Shown here: positions 7,846 through 18,004 of the stretch, one piece after another | Numbering within the stretch: position 1 is the stretch's first letter | How the letters are laid out: each line of letters begins with the position of its first letter | Source: Actinomadura rayongensis | GTDB taxonomy: Bacteria; Actinomycetota; Actinomycetes; Streptosporangiales; Streptosporangiaceae | Reading direction: 5' to 3' | DNA: 64,000 nucleotides | Assembly (NCBI RefSeq): GCF_009831215.1 | Contig: NZ_WUTW01000004.1 | Location: 124,001-188,000 of the forward strand | Position numbers and translations under genes: made by a program | The notes under the pieces: model-generated | What the model saw: the letters and a program-made list of their open reading frames with translations, nothing else | What the model was told of the DNA's origin: nothing | The model's database searches: none

Positions 7846-8593
7846 GGCGGGCGAGGTACCGCTCGAAGGTCACCGTCCCGACGGCCTGGTCGGGCGCCAG
7901 ATGGCCGCCGTCGCGGAACGCGCGGAAGGCCGCGCCCGGCAGCCGCACCGGCACGACCGGACGACGCCGGCCCACGGCGGCGAGCGTGGCGCGGGCGAAC
8001 GCGGCGGCGTCCCGGACCTGCGGCCCGCCCATGTCGGCGACCCGTCCGGCGGGCGCGTTCTGCGCGAGGACGGCCAGCCGCGCCGCGACCTCCGTGACGT
8101 CGATCGGCTGGAACCGGACGCCGGCCGGCGACAGCACCGCGGGAAGCCACCGCTGCGCGAGCGTCACCCGGGCCAGCAGGTCGTGGAACTGGGTGGTGCG
8201 CAGGATGGTGAACGGCAGCCCGGACGCCTCGATCAGCTGTTCGGCGGCCAGTTTGCCCCGGTAGTAGAAGTACGGCACCCGGTCGACGCCGACGATCGAG
8301 ATGTAGACGAGATGCGGCGCCCCGGCCCGGGCCGCCGCGACGAGACGGCGCGTCGCGGCGGTGTCGTCGCGCAGATTGGTCGCGCAGTGGACGATCGTTT
8401 CCACGTCCGCGACGGCGTCGGCCAGCCCCGCGCCGCTCGCCAGTTCCGCGACGGCCCAGTCGCAGGCCCGGTCATCGCCCGCCGGGCGCGGACGGCGGCT
8501 CATCGCGCGCACCGCCGCTCCGTCGGCGAGCAGCCGCGCCACCAGCGGACGCCCCAGCGTCCCCGTGGCGCCGGTCACCAGGATCGTGCCCAT
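7826..8593 (-). CDS. NmrA/SDR-type NAD(P)H-binding protein
   Basis: 255 residues with an N-terminal Rossmann loop 'MGTILVTGATGTLGRPLVARLL' and the atypical-SDR pattern 'YISIVGVDRVPYFYYRGKLAAEQLIEASGLPFTILRTTQFHDLL', which identifies the NmrA-like SDR_a group (complex I subunit/YtfG-type). These bind NAD(P)H and are often quinone reductases or redox sensors. The start is ATG at 8593, after 'GAGGAGGAACG'. The ribosome site is part of a 26-bp near-perfect palindrome upstream. Its 3' end runs into the operator of the ArsR gene. Confidence 0.78.
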   Translation of the reverse strand: MGTILVTGATGTLGRPLVARLLADGAAVRAMSRRPRPAGDDRACDWAVAELASGAGLADAVADVETIVHCATNLRDDTAATRRLVAAARAGAPHLVYISIVGVDRVPYFYYRGKLAAEQLIEASGLPFTILRTTQFHDLLARVTLAQRWLPAVLSPAGVRFQPIDVTEVAARLAVLAQNAPAGRVADMGGPQVRDAAAFARATLAAVGRRRPVVPVRLPGAAFRAFRDGGHLAPDQAVGTVTFERYLARRQENSS

Positions 8594-8599
8594 CGTTCC

Positions 8600-8625
8600 T
8601 CCTCGGTGTCGGTCGACACCGAGGA
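8600..8625. promoter_or_regulatory. 26-bp palindrome overlapping the NmrA-type gene's ribosome site
   Basis: Perfect arms TCCTCGGTGTCG (8600-8611) and CGACACCGAGGA (8614-8625) around a GT spacer. On the minus strand the second arm runs into the GAGGAGGAA ribosome site seven bases before the ATG. It could be a repressor operator or, as RNA, a hairpin that masks the ribosome site; the sequence does not tell which. Confidence 0.5.
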
Positions 8626-8656
8626 CGCGGCGACGCCCCGGTTTGTGACAACCCGG

Positions 8657-9454
8657 TCAGGAGACCTTGCGGGCCACCCCGGCGACGAAGATCCCGGTCC
8701 CGGGCCGCACCATCGTCGGCACCTCGGGACGCCACAGCGCGACGGGCACCAGGCCGGGGTCGAGCATCTCCCAGCCGTCCCGGCCGAAGAAGCCCTGGAT
8801 CCGGCCGAACGGACGCAGCGCGCCCACGCCCATCTCGCGCTGGTACTCCTCGGCGATCGCCGCGAACTCCGGCCGGTCGATCGCGTGGCTGATGACCAGG
8901 TGGCTGCCCACCGGCAGCGCCTCGCGCAGCCGCGCGACGACCGGGTCGGGGTCGGGGATGAAGTGCAGGACGGCGATGAGGTTCACCGCCACCGGACGCG
9001 TGAAGTCCAGCGTCTCGGCGGCCAGCTCCACGATGCGGTCGGGGTCGCGCAGGTCGGCGTCGATGTACCGGGTCGCGCCCTGCGGGGTGCCGGTCAGCAG
9101 CGCGCGGGCGTGCGCGAGCACGATCGGGTCGTTGTCGACGTACACGACGCGGGCGTCGGGCGCGGCGTCCTGCGCGACCTGGTGGACGTTCTCCTGCGTC
9201 GGCAGGCCCGTCCCGATGTCGAGGAACTGCCGGACGCCGACCTCGCGCGCCAGGTGCCGGACGGCGCGGGTCATGAAGCCCCGGTTCTGCCGGACCTCCC
9301 ACGCGAAGTCCAGGTTCGGGCACCGCGCCGCCAGCCGCCGCGCGAACTCGCGGTCGACGGCGTAGTGGTCCTTGCCGCCGAGGAGGAAGTCGTAGACCCG
9401 GGCGACACTGGGAACGCCGGTGTCGACCCCGGGACGTTCGGTTCCCGATTCCAT
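8657..9454 (-). CDS. DUF574 (PF04672-type) SAM-dependent methyltransferase
   Basis: 265 residues with the actinomycete-specific signature of this family: 'VPSVARVYDFLLGGKDHYAVDREFA', 'NRGFMTRAVRHLA' and the SAM loop 'FLDIGTGLPTQENVHQVA', then 'VVYVDNDPIVLAHARALL'. The Rossmann fold binds S-adenosylmethionine; the methyl acceptor is not known for most members. These genes are highly multiplied in Streptomyces and Streptosporangiales, which supports the taxonomic reading. Transcription is monocistronic by orientation and spacing (63 bases to the NmrA-type gene). Confidence 0.85.
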   Translation of the reverse strand: MESGTERPGVDTGVPSVARVYDFLLGGKDHYAVDREFARRLAARCPNLDFAWEVRQNRGFMTRAVRHLAREVGVRQFLDIGTGLPTQENVHQVAQDAAPDARVVYVDNDPIVLAHARALLTGTPQGATRYIDADLRDPDRIVELAAETLDFTRPVAVNLIAVLHFIPDPDPVVARLREALPVGSHLVISHAIDRPEFAAIAEEYQREMGVGALRPFGRIQGFFGRDGWEMLDPGLVPVALWRPEVPTMVRPGTGIFVAGVARKVS

Positions 9455-10049
9455 CGCGCCTCACCTCGTCCGCCCGACCGGACGATCAAGGTAACCCAAG
9501 ATCCACCGGCCCGCAGGCGGTTGGCGCCCTTAGCCGAACGCCCCGGGTCGCGCCACCGGTTCACCGGACGAGCCGTACCGAAAAATATGCAGGTCAGGCT
9601 AGGTCCCACCGGAATCCGTACGGACATCGGTAGTGCTACCGATGCATGCGCCCGATCCCGCCCGCCACGATGAGGGTCGAGGCCGATCCGGGAGACGGCG
9701 CCGTCCGGAGCGAAGGGGACGGCCCGTCGGTCGCGGCCGGGTGGGACCGCGCGGCGCGCGGCCGGTCGCGGCACGGAACCCCGGACGGCACTCGGCGCGG
9801 CCCTGGCACGGTCGCCGGTCCGGCGGTCGGGGGACTGGGGGGTCCCCGGCCGCCGGGCCCACCCGCCGTCGCCGTCCGGGCACGCGGCGCAAAGCTCGCG
9901 AGTTGCCCTCTTCCCCGGGAGTTCATGCGTTAGGGTCGGCCCGCATATCCGGTCGTCCGGGTACGCCGCGGGTCCTACACGACCCGCCGCGCCGCCCGGT
10001 TCGTCCGCGTTTCGTCCGTGTTCTCTCGATCCCCCCGGGAGCTGGGCCC
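9455..10049. other. 595-bp intergenic region between divergent genes
   Basis: I see no convincing gene here: the open frames are Arg/Gly/Pro-rich with shadow-type composition. It holds one perfect dyad, CATCGGTAG-TG-CTACCGATG (9625-9644), about 171 bases before the methyltransferase start. A less GC-rich stretch ('CGAAAAATATGCAGG', about 9580-9595) could hold the methyltransferase promoter. The conservon promoter must also lie here, probably near 'GCGTTAGGGTC' (about 9928-9938). Confidence 0.5.
9625..9644. promoter_or_regulatory. Perfect 9+2+9 palindrome, unassigned operator
   Basis: Arms CATCGGTAG and CTACCGATG with a TG spacer. It stands alone between the methyltransferase and conservon genes, beside no regulator gene. 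A dimeric repressor site is the simplest reading. Confidence 0.45.
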
Positions 10050-11201
10050 ATGTCGTTCGCGTCGGATGTCTCCCCGCGGCGCGCACGCCGCGCGGGCCGC
10101 CTGACCGCGCGGCTGGGCCGCCGCCGCGGCGAGCCCCGCGACAGGGGGTGGCGGGCGCGGCTGCGCGTCCGGCTCGCCCGCCGGCTGGTGGCCGCACCCG
10201 GACACGATCTGGTGGACGACCTGCTCGACGCCGTCGGCCGCACCGGCGGCGGACGCGGCTCGGCGGACGCCTGGCGCACCCTGAACGACGACGTCGGCGC
10301 CCGGCTGCTGCTGCTCACCGAGCAGATGCTCCCGCCGCTGACCGCGCTGGAGGCCGACGAGGCCGACGAGGAGCGCATCGCCCACCTGTACGCCGTCGAC
10401 CACGCGCTCGCGCGGATCCGGCGCGTCGCCCGTGACCTGCGAGTCCTCGCCGACGGGCAGGAGCACGAGGGCGAGGACGCCGCCGTCCCGCTGTACGAGG
10501 TCGTGCTGCAGGCCGTCTCGCCGGTGCAGTTCCCCGACCGCGTCCGGCACCAGCCGGGCCCGGCCGGGGACGCCGCCGTCCCCGGCTACGCGGCGCACGA
10601 CGTGGCGATGCTGCTCGCCGCGCTGATCGACAACGCGGTGCGGTACTCCACCGGGCCCGTCCACGTGACCGCGCATCCGTTCACCAACGGGAGCCTGGTC
10701 GTCCAGGTCGCGGACGCGGGCGTCGGCATGGCGCCCGACCGGGTCGAGCACCTGAACCGGCTGTTCGCCGGGGAACCGCTGCCCGTCGGCGCCGAGACCG
10801 GCCGCCACCTGGGCTTCCCCGTCGCGCACCGGCTGGCGCGGCGGCACGGGATCGGGCTGTCGCTGGCGTCCCGGCACGGCGGTCCGGGCGGCGGGCTGAT
10901 CGCGATGGTGACCGTCCCGGCGCACCTGCTGACGACCCCGGCGCCCGCGCGCGACCCCGCACCCCGGCCGCCCGCCCCCGAACCCGCCGCTCCCCCGGCG
11001 CCGCCGCCCGCGCACGCCCCCGACGGCGGCCTGCCGCGGCGCAGCGACTGGCGGCGCGGCGCCGGGACGCCCGGCCCGGACGCCCCCGCGTCGCCGCCCG
11101 CCGCGCCCGCGAACACGCTGGCGGGGTTCGCCGACGACCTCGCCGCCTTCACCGCTCCCGAGAGCGGCGGCGCGGACTCCCCGGAAGGTGAGAAGTGGTG
11201 A
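10050..11201 (+). CDS. cvnA: Conservon CvnA-like histidine-kinase ATPase, short form without a sensor
   Basis: 383 residues. Residues about 180-290 form a HATPase_c domain with the N box 'AALIDNAVRYSTGPVHV', the G1 box 'VADAGVGMAPDRVEHLNRLF' and a closing 'GRHLGFPVAHRLARRHG...GGLIAMVTVP'. The last 100 residues are Pro/Ala-rich and disordered. Typical Streptomyces CvnA proteins have an N-terminal membrane-anchored sensor; here the N-terminus is a short Arg-rich stretch and I see no transmembrane helix. ATG at 10050 follows 'CGGGAGCTGGG'. It heads the cvnABCD order and overlaps cvnB, which supports the identification. Confidence 0.82.
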   Translation: MSFASDVSPRRARRAGRLTARLGRRRGEPRDRGWRARLRVRLARRLVAAPGHDLVDDLLDAVGRTGGGRGSADAWRTLNDDVGARLLLLTEQMLPPLTALEADEADEERIAHLYAVDHALARIRRVARDLRVLADGQEHEGEDAAVPLYEVVLQAVSPVQFPDRVRHQPGPAGDAAVPGYAAHDVAMLLAALIDNAVRYSTGPVHVTAHPFTNGSLVVQVADAGVGMAPDRVEHLNRLFAGEPLPVGAETGRHLGFPVAHRLARRHGIGLSLASRHGGPGGGLIAMVTVPAHLLTTPAPARDPAPRPPAPEPAAPPAPPPAHAPDGGLPRRSDWRRGAGTPGPDAPASPPAAPANTLAGFADDLAAFTAPESGGADSPEGEKW

Positions 11202-11602
11202 GTACCCAGGACACCGTCCCGCTGGACCGCCTGGTCGGCAACCTCCTCGGCTCGGTCCCCGGCATCGCGGGCGCGGTGGTCGCCTCGTCCGACGGGCTGC
11301 TGCTGTCGAGCGTCGGCCTCGCCCGCGACCAGGCCGAACGGCACGCCGCCGCCGGGATCTCCCTGCTGGCCCTCGGGCACGCGATGGGCGGCACCACCGG
11401 ACGCGGCTCGTGCGAGCAGATCCTCCTGCGCTACACGCGCGGGCACCTGGTGTGCATGCGGATCCAGGCCCCCGCCGCGCTGATCGTGGAGGCCGAGCCG
11501 GGCGCCAACCTCGGCGCCGTCGCGACCGCGATGACCCAGTTCGTCACCAGCGTGGGGCCGGTCTTCGCCCCCGAGCTGCGCGGCGGACGGGAGTCCGGGT
11601 GA
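11195..11602 (+). CDS. cvnB: Conservon CvnB, roadblock/LC7-domain protein
   Basis: 135 residues, a single roadblock/LC7 domain ('LDRLVGNLLGSVPGIAGAVVASSDGLLLSSVGL', 'EQILLRYTRGHLVCMRIQAPAALIVEAEPGANLGAVATAM'). In conservons it acts with CvnA, CvnC and the small GTPase CvnD in a G-protein-like complex at the membrane. Two in-frame GTG codons (11195, 11198) follow the site 'CGGAAGGTGAG'; either may be used, the second giving a GTGA overlap with the cvnA stop. Confidence 0.88.
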   Translation: MVSTQDTVPLDRLVGNLLGSVPGIAGAVVASSDGLLLSSVGLARDQAERHAAAGISLLALGHAMGGTTGRGSCEQILLRYTRGHLVCMRIQAPAALIVEAEPGANLGAVATAMTQFVTSVGPVFAPELRGGRESG

Positions 11603-11961
11603 CGTGGCTCGCGGGCCTGGACCCGACGCGCTGGGGCCGTCCCTACACGCGCGTCGGCGGACGGATCCGCACGCCCCGGCCGCTGCTCGTCCACACGCTC
11701 GTCCACGTCCCGCACTACGACGCGTCGGTCGCGGCGACGCTGCCGCCGTGGGCGCGCACCCTCTACCAGCGGGCGGCGGCGTCCTCCCCGGTGTCGCTGG
11801 CCGAACTGTCGGCCGACTGCGCGATCGCGCTCGGCGTCGCGCGGGTGGTGCTGAGCGACCTGTCGGCCGCCGGCCACGTCCACCTCGGCTCGGGCGCGCA
11901 GGATCCGCGCGACACGGTCGTCCTCGGAAGGGTGCTCGATGGTCTCCGCAAGCTGGCCTGA
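11599..11961 (+). CDS. cvnC: Conservon CvnC, DUF742 protein
   Basis: 120 residues from GTG at 11599, which overlaps the cvnB stop as GTGA. It matches the DUF742 pattern 'RPYTRVGGRIRTPRPLLVHTLVHV', then a winged-helix-like half 'AASSPVSLAELSADCAIALGVARVVLSDLSAAGHVHL'. DUF742 proteins are the third partner of every conservon. Its 3' end overlaps the start of cvnD by 23 bases, indicating tight coupling. Confidence 0.88.
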   Translation: MTWLAGLDPTRWGRPYTRVGGRIRTPRPLLVHTLVHVPHYDASVAATLPPWARTLYQRAAASSPVSLAELSADCAIALGVARVVLSDLSAAGHVHLGSGAQDPRDTVVLGRVLDGLRKLA

Positions 11962-12571
11962 ACCCCAGCGCGCGCCGGCGGCGCGACGGCACGCGACGTC
12001 CGTCAAGATCATGGTGGCGGGCGGGCTCGGGGTCGGGAAGACGACCGCCGTGCAGTCCATCTCGGAGATCGCGACGATCAACACCGACAACTGGATGACC
12101 GAGCCGGGCCGGCCGCTGGACGCGCTCGCCGACGGGCAGGGCAAGACGACCACCACCGTCGCGATGGACTTCGGCCGGATCACGCTGGAGAGCGACCTCG
12201 TCCTGTACCTGTTCGGCACGCCCGGCCAGCCCCGGTTCTGGACGATCTGGGAGGACCTGTGCCGGGGCGCCAGCGCCGCGCTCGTCCTCGCCGACGCCCG
12301 GCGGCTGGAGACCAGCTTCCCCGCGATCGACTACTTCGAGCGCGACGCCGACATCCCGTTCGCGGTCGCCGTGAACCGGTTCGACGACGTCCTGCCCCAT
12401 CCGGTCGAGCGGATCCGGGCGGCGCTGGAGCTGCCCGAGCACGTCCCGCTGACCACGGTGGACGCGCGCAGCCGGTCGTCGGTGGCCCGCGCGCTGATCA
12501 CCACGGTCGGGCACAGCCTGCGGCAGGCCGTCCTCGCGTCCGGCGGCGACGCGTCCGGCGGCGGCCGGTAG
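11939..12571 (+). CDS. cvnD: Conservon CvnD, small Ras-like GTPase
   Basis: 210 residues with a Ras-like GTPase core: P-loop 'VAGGLGVGKTTAVQSISEI', switch region 'TTTTVAMDFGRI', G3 'YLFGTPGQPRFWTIWEDLCRGA' and the G4-like 'AVAVNRFDD' (N-x-F-D replacing NKxD). In S. coelicolor CvnD proteins form G-protein-like complexes with CvnA-C and affect development and antibiotic production. ATG at 11939 lies inside cvnC. The gene is followed after 41 bases by a monooxygenase gene on the same strand. Confidence 0.88.
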   Translation: MVSASWPEPQRAPAARRHATSVKIMVAGGLGVGKTTAVQSISEIATINTDNWMTEPGRPLDALADGQGKTTTTVAMDFGRITLESDLVLYLFGTPGQPRFWTIWEDLCRGASAALVLADARRLETSFPAIDYFERDADIPFAVAVNRFDDVLPHPVERIRAALELPEHVPLTTVDARSRSSVARALITTVGHSLRQAVLASGGDASGGGR

Positions 12572-12612
12572 TCCCACCCGTTGCGAGCACAGAGAAGAGA
12601 GAGCGTCCGACG

Positions 12613-13854
12613 ATGCGCAACATCCTGATCATCGGTGCGGGCCAGGCGGGTCTCCAGCTCGGGCTGGACCTGCTGCGCCACGGCTACCGGGTCACGCTGA
12701 TGGCGGCCCGCACCCCGGAGGAGACCCGCGCGGGACGGGTCATGTCGACGCAGGTGATGTTCGCGCCCGCCCTCGACTTCGAGCGGGTCGGCGAGCTGAA
12801 CCTGTGGGAGGAGCAGGTCCCCGCGATCGAGGGGATGCGCGTCATGGCGGGCGGTCCCGACGGGTCGGTGGCGCTGTCGTTCAGCGCGCCGTTCGAGCGC
12901 GCCGCGCACAGCGTCGACCAGCGGGTGAAGGTCGCGGGCTGGCTGGAGCTGTTCGAGCAGCGCGGCGGACGCGTCGTCTACGGGTCGGTGCTGACGTCCG
13001 ACCTGGAGGGCCTGGCCGCCCTGTTCGACCTGACGATCGTCGCGGCCGGGCGGGGCGACCTCGCGGCGCTGTTCGACCCGGACCCGTCCCGCTCCCCCTA
13101 CGACGCGCCGCAGCGTGCGCTGGCGTGCGTGTACGTGCACGGGATGGAGCCGGACCCGGCGTACCCGGAGCCGCACGTCGGGATCAGCGCGCTGCCGGTG
13201 GGCGAGCTGATCACGATCCCCGCCCTCACCGTCGGCCGGGACGGGGACGTCTCGCCCTGCGACATCCTCTTCGTCGAGGCCGTCCCGGGCGGGCCGCTGG
13301 ACCGCTGGGACACCGGCCGCAGCCTCGACGCCGCCGCCCACCTCGACCTCACCGTCCAGGTCATCGAGGAGCATTTCCCGTGGGTGGCGCCGCAGTGCCG
13401 GTCGCTGGAGCCCACCGACGGCCGGTCCGCGCTCGCCGGGGCCTTCACGCCGGTCGTGCGGCATCCGGTCGGACGCGTCGGCGGCGCCGCGGTGCTCGGG
13501 ATGGCGGACGTCGTCGTCACCAACGACCCCATCGCGGGCCAGGGCGCCAACAACGCCGCCCACTGCGCCGCGATCTACCTCGCCTCGATCCTGGAACGCG
13601 GCGACAAGCCGTTCGACGCGGCCTGGATGCAGGAGACTTTCGACCGGTACTGGGACTACGCGCAGTGGTCCACGGCCTGGTCGAACGCGCTGCTCGGGCC
13701 GATGCCCGAGCACGTGCAGCGCGTCCTCGGCACGGCCGCCCAGGACCCGCGCGTGGCGCGCCGCTTCGCCGCCGGCTACGTGACGCCGCCCGAACTCGCC
13801 GAGTGGATCCTCGACCCGGCCGCGACCGACGCCTACCTGGCGTCCCTCGCCTGA
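12613..13854 (+). CDS. Styrene/indole-monooxygenase (StyA)-like FAD-dependent monooxygenase
   Basis: 413 residues. The N-terminal FAD loop 'ILIIGAGQAGLQLGLDLLRHGYRVTLM' and the motifs 'GRVMSTQVMFAPALDFER', 'DQRVKVAGWLELFEQRGG', 'VVAAGRGDLAALF' and 'VVTNDPIAGQGANNAAHCAAIYLASIL' place it with StyA, a group E flavoprotein monooxygenase that takes reduced FAD from a separate reductase. No StyB-type reductase gene is nearby. The ATG at 12613 follows the purine-rich 'AGAGAAGAGAGAG'. Spacing and strand suggest co-transcription with the conservon, where several S. coelicolor systems carry a cytochrome P450. Confidence 0.82.
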   Translation: MRNILIIGAGQAGLQLGLDLLRHGYRVTLMAARTPEETRAGRVMSTQVMFAPALDFERVGELNLWEEQVPAIEGMRVMAGGPDGSVALSFSAPFERAAHSVDQRVKVAGWLELFEQRGGRVVYGSVLTSDLEGLAALFDLTIVAAGRGDLAALFDPDPSRSPYDAPQRALACVYVHGMEPDPAYPEPHVGISALPVGELITIPALTVGRDGDVSPCDILFVEAVPGGPLDRWDTGRSLDAAAHLDLTVQVIEEHFPWVAPQCRSLEPTDGRSALAGAFTPVVRHPVGRVGGAAVLGMADVVVTNDPIAGQGANNAAHCAAIYLASILERGDKPFDAAWMQETFDRYWDYAQWSTAWSNALLGPMPEHVQRVLGTAAQDPRVARRFAAGYVTPPELAEWILDPAATDAYLASLA

Positions 13855-13873
13855 CGCCGAGGGCGGCCGGACC

Positions 13874-13903
13874 GGCCCCGTGGTCCCCCGGGATCGCGGG
13901 GCC
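13874..13903 (+). terminator. GC-rich hairpin after the monooxygenase gene
   Basis: Arms GGCCCCG (13874-13880) and CGGGGCC (13897-13903) enclose a second short stem of GGTCCC against GGGATC. It lies 20 bases past the stop codon. No T-tract is present. Confidence 0.55.
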
Positions 13904-14179
13904 GTTCGGTGTCCCGGGAAAGGCGGGCGGGGGGAAACCGCGCCGATTCGGCGGCGGGAGCGAGGGCTGACTTTCGTTCACGGCCGGGCGTCCGCAGTTC
14001 GGCGGACGGGCATTTGCCGGGGCGGCGCGGCGGGGTTTTCCCGGGCGGCGGGGATCGGCCGGGTTTTCGGGTGCGGTTCGAACGTTCCCGGGGCGGGCGG
14101 CGGGGTCGGGAAGTGCGTCGGCTTCGTCCTGCTTTGCCGGTCCGGTGGGCGCGCGGCCATTCAGGGCCGGGAACCGGAC
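13904..14179. other. Intergenic stretch without a supported gene
   Basis: About 275 bases of G-rich sequence between the monooxygenase hairpin and the lsr2 terminator. Open frames here are short and Arg/Gly-rich. I see no promoter or repeat that I would defend. Confidence 0.5.
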
Positions 14180-14210
14180 GAGGGCCTGACCGGTCGACGG
14201 TCAGGCCCTC
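14180..14210 (-). terminator. 13-bp perfect hairpin terminator of lsr2
   Basis: Arms 14180-14192 (GAGGGCCTGACCG) and 14198-14210 are exactly complementary around a GTCGA loop. It stands 45 bases beyond the lsr2 stop codon on the minus strand and has no T-tract. Confidence 0.8.
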
Positions 14211-14254
14211 TCATGCGGCGCTCCGAACCGTGGAGCGCCATTGGCGGGGACGTG

Positions 14255-14584
14255 CTAGTGCGCCGCTTCGTACTGCTCGATCACGGTCGCCGGAATGCGG
14301 CCCCGTTCGTTCACCGCGATGCCCTGCGACCTCGCCCACTCGCGAATCTCGCCGGACCGCTCGCGGTTGGACTGCGTCCTGGCCGGCCGGCCGGCCTTGA
14401 CGCCCTTGGGACGCGCCCGGCGGGCGCCCTGCACGAACGGCTCCAGGTTCTTGCGGAGCCGGGCGGCGTGCTGCTCGCTCAGGTCGATCTCATAAAGAAC
14501 GCCGTCCAACGAGAAGCTGACGGTCTCGTCTGCCACGCCCCCGTCGATGTCGTCAACGAGGCGCACCTCGACCTTCTGTGCCAT
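14255..14584 (-). CDS. lsr2: Lsr2-family nucleoid-associated protein
   Basis: 109 residues. 'MAQKVEVRLVDDIDGGVADETVSFSLDGVLYEIDLSEQHAARLRKNLEPFV' is the Lsr2 dimerisation domain. The C-terminal DNA-binding domain includes 'NRERSGEIREWARSQGIAVNERGRIPATVIEQY', but the usual RGR AT-hook in the minor-groove loop reads ERGR here. Lsr2 coats AT-rich DNA and silences acquired and specialised-metabolite genes. The ATG at 14584 is chosen over an upstream codon because a consensus ribosome site, 'GGAAAGGAGG', lies six bases before it. Actinomycetes of this type usually carry two Lsr2 paralogues; which this is cannot be told. Confidence 0.9.
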   Translation of the reverse strand: MAQKVEVRLVDDIDGGVADETVSFSLDGVLYEIDLSEQHAARLRKNLEPFVQGARRARPKGVKAGRPARTQSNRERSGEIREWARSQGIAVNERGRIPATVIEQYEAAH

Positions 14585-15077
14585 GCGGGGCCTCCTTTCC
14601 ACAGTTCCGAGGTAGCCCGCAGCATAGACGGTCGGACGGTCGATAGCGAGGCCGGGCGCAAAAATTTCATAAATCGCGCCATAGTTAACTCGGGCGATCG
14701 GCGACTAGTCACCATGCCCCCGACCTGCGGCGGACCGGAACGGTCGCGGCGCGCGATGTCGGACGGACGAGATCGCGATCGTCCCGCCTTCTCTGCACCG
14801 CGCGCCGGGACCGGACCCCGCGCGTTCAGGAAGCCCTTCCTGCCCAGCGCGCAAAAATCAAGATCGAGTCAACTCGGCGGAAGCCCGTTCCGAATAGCCG
14901 GGCAATGCGCCGGACATACCGGATATGGATGATGTTTCCTTACCGCGTCCGGCCGCCTCGGGGGCGCCCAGGCGCGGGCCGCCGCGGACGGGTGACCAGA
15001 CCGGTCAGGATTCGAGAAGCGCCACTTACCGTGCCCCGCCTAGCGTGAGATCCAGATCCGCGAACGAAGGAGACACG
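14585..15077. other. 493-bp divergent intergenic region (lsr2 / VOC protein)
   Basis: No gene supported. The part nearest lsr2 includes an unusually AT-rich stretch for this genome (about 14660-14700, 'AAAAATTTCATAAATC' and 'ATAGTTAACT'), likely the lsr2 promoter zone and a natural Lsr2 target. A TATGCT on the minus strand near 14636-14631 is a possible lsr2 -10. Toward the VOC gene, 'CCTAGCGTGAG' (TAGCGT at 15041-15046) is a plausible -10 box. Confidence 0.45.
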
Positions 15078-15428
15078 ATGGGCGACACGCCGTCGATCAA
15101 GACCGTCCTGCACCCCGTCACCGACGTGGCCAAGGCCAAGGACGTCTACACCGCGCTGCTCGGCACCGCGCCGCAGACCGACTCGGAGTACTACGTCGGC
15201 TACGACGTCGGCGGGCAGCACATCGGGCTGCTGCCGAACGGCGGGCCGCAGGGCTTGACGTCCCCGGTCGCGTACTGGCACGTTCCCGACATCGAGGCGA
15301 AGCTCGCCGAGGTGACCGCCGCGGGCGCGGTCGTCACCGAGGCCGCGCACGACGTCGGCGGGGGGCGCCTGGTGGCGAGCTTCACCGACCCGGACGGCAA
15401 CGTCCTCGGGCTCGTCCAGGACCGATGA
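15078..15428 (+). CDS. VOC/glyoxalase-family protein
   Basis: 116 residues of a single vicinal-oxygen-chelate fold: 'IKTVLHPVTDVAKAKDVYTALLGTAPQTDSEYYVGYDVGGQHIGLLPN', then 'YWHVPDIEAKLAEVTAAGAVVTEAAHDVGGGRLVASFTDPDGNVLGLVQD'. Family members range from dioxygenases to bleomycin-type resistance proteins and stand-alone ligand binders, so function is open. The ATG at 15078 follows 'CGAAGGAGACACG'. It is monocistronic and closed by a strong hairpin. Confidence 0.82.
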   Translation: MGDTPSIKTVLHPVTDVAKAKDVYTALLGTAPQTDSEYYVGYDVGGQHIGLLPNGGPQGLTSPVAYWHVPDIEAKLAEVTAAGAVVTEAAHDVGGGRLVASFTDPDGNVLGLVQDR

Positions 15429-15436
15429 GCGCCGCA

Positions 15437-15468
15437 CCGCCGCGTCCGGGACCGTCCGGACGCGGCGG
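15437..15468 (+). terminator. 13-bp perfect hairpin after the VOC gene
   Basis: Arms 15437-15449 (CCGCCGCGTCCGG) and 15456-15468 are exactly complementary around a GACCGT loop, eight bases past the stop codon. Confidence 0.8.
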
Positions 15469-15546
15469 CGGCACCGCGCCGGGATGCGGCGAACTTCGCG
15501 AACCTGGTTGGATCGGACCAGGTCACGACGGGGATGGGAGACCAGC

Positions 15547-17913
<2,367 letters not shown>

Positions 17914-17922
17914 CCGGGTCTT

Positions 17923-17956
17923 CCGCGACGGGACGCGGCGGCGCGTCCCGTCGCGG
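17923..17956 (+). terminator. 15-bp perfect hairpin after the UvrA2-like gene
   Basis: Arms 17923-17937 (CCGCGACGGGACGCG) and 17942-17956 pair exactly around a four-base GCGG loop, ten bases past the stop codon. Confidence 0.82.
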
Positions 17957-17968
17957 GCCGAAAACCGA

Positions 17969-17998
17969 TTGTCCGCCGTCCCGGGGCCGCACTAGCGT
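17969..17998 (+). promoter_or_regulatory. Promoter of the following gene; leaderless
   Basis: TTGTCC (17969-17974), 18 bases, then TAGCGT (17993-17998). The GTG start codon lies only six bases past the -10 box, so transcription probably starts at or next to the start codon. Confidence 0.6.
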
Positions 17999-18004
17999 GC
18001 CCGG

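Noticed and set aside
9636..9933. Small open frames in the methyltransferase/conservon gap
   Set aside because: Both strands give Arg/Gly/Pro-rich translations with no ribosome site or recognisable pattern.
12572..14254. Cytochrome P450 expected as conservon partner
   Set aside because: The gene after cvnD has an FAD loop and StyA motifs and no heme-binding FxxGxxxCxG segment.
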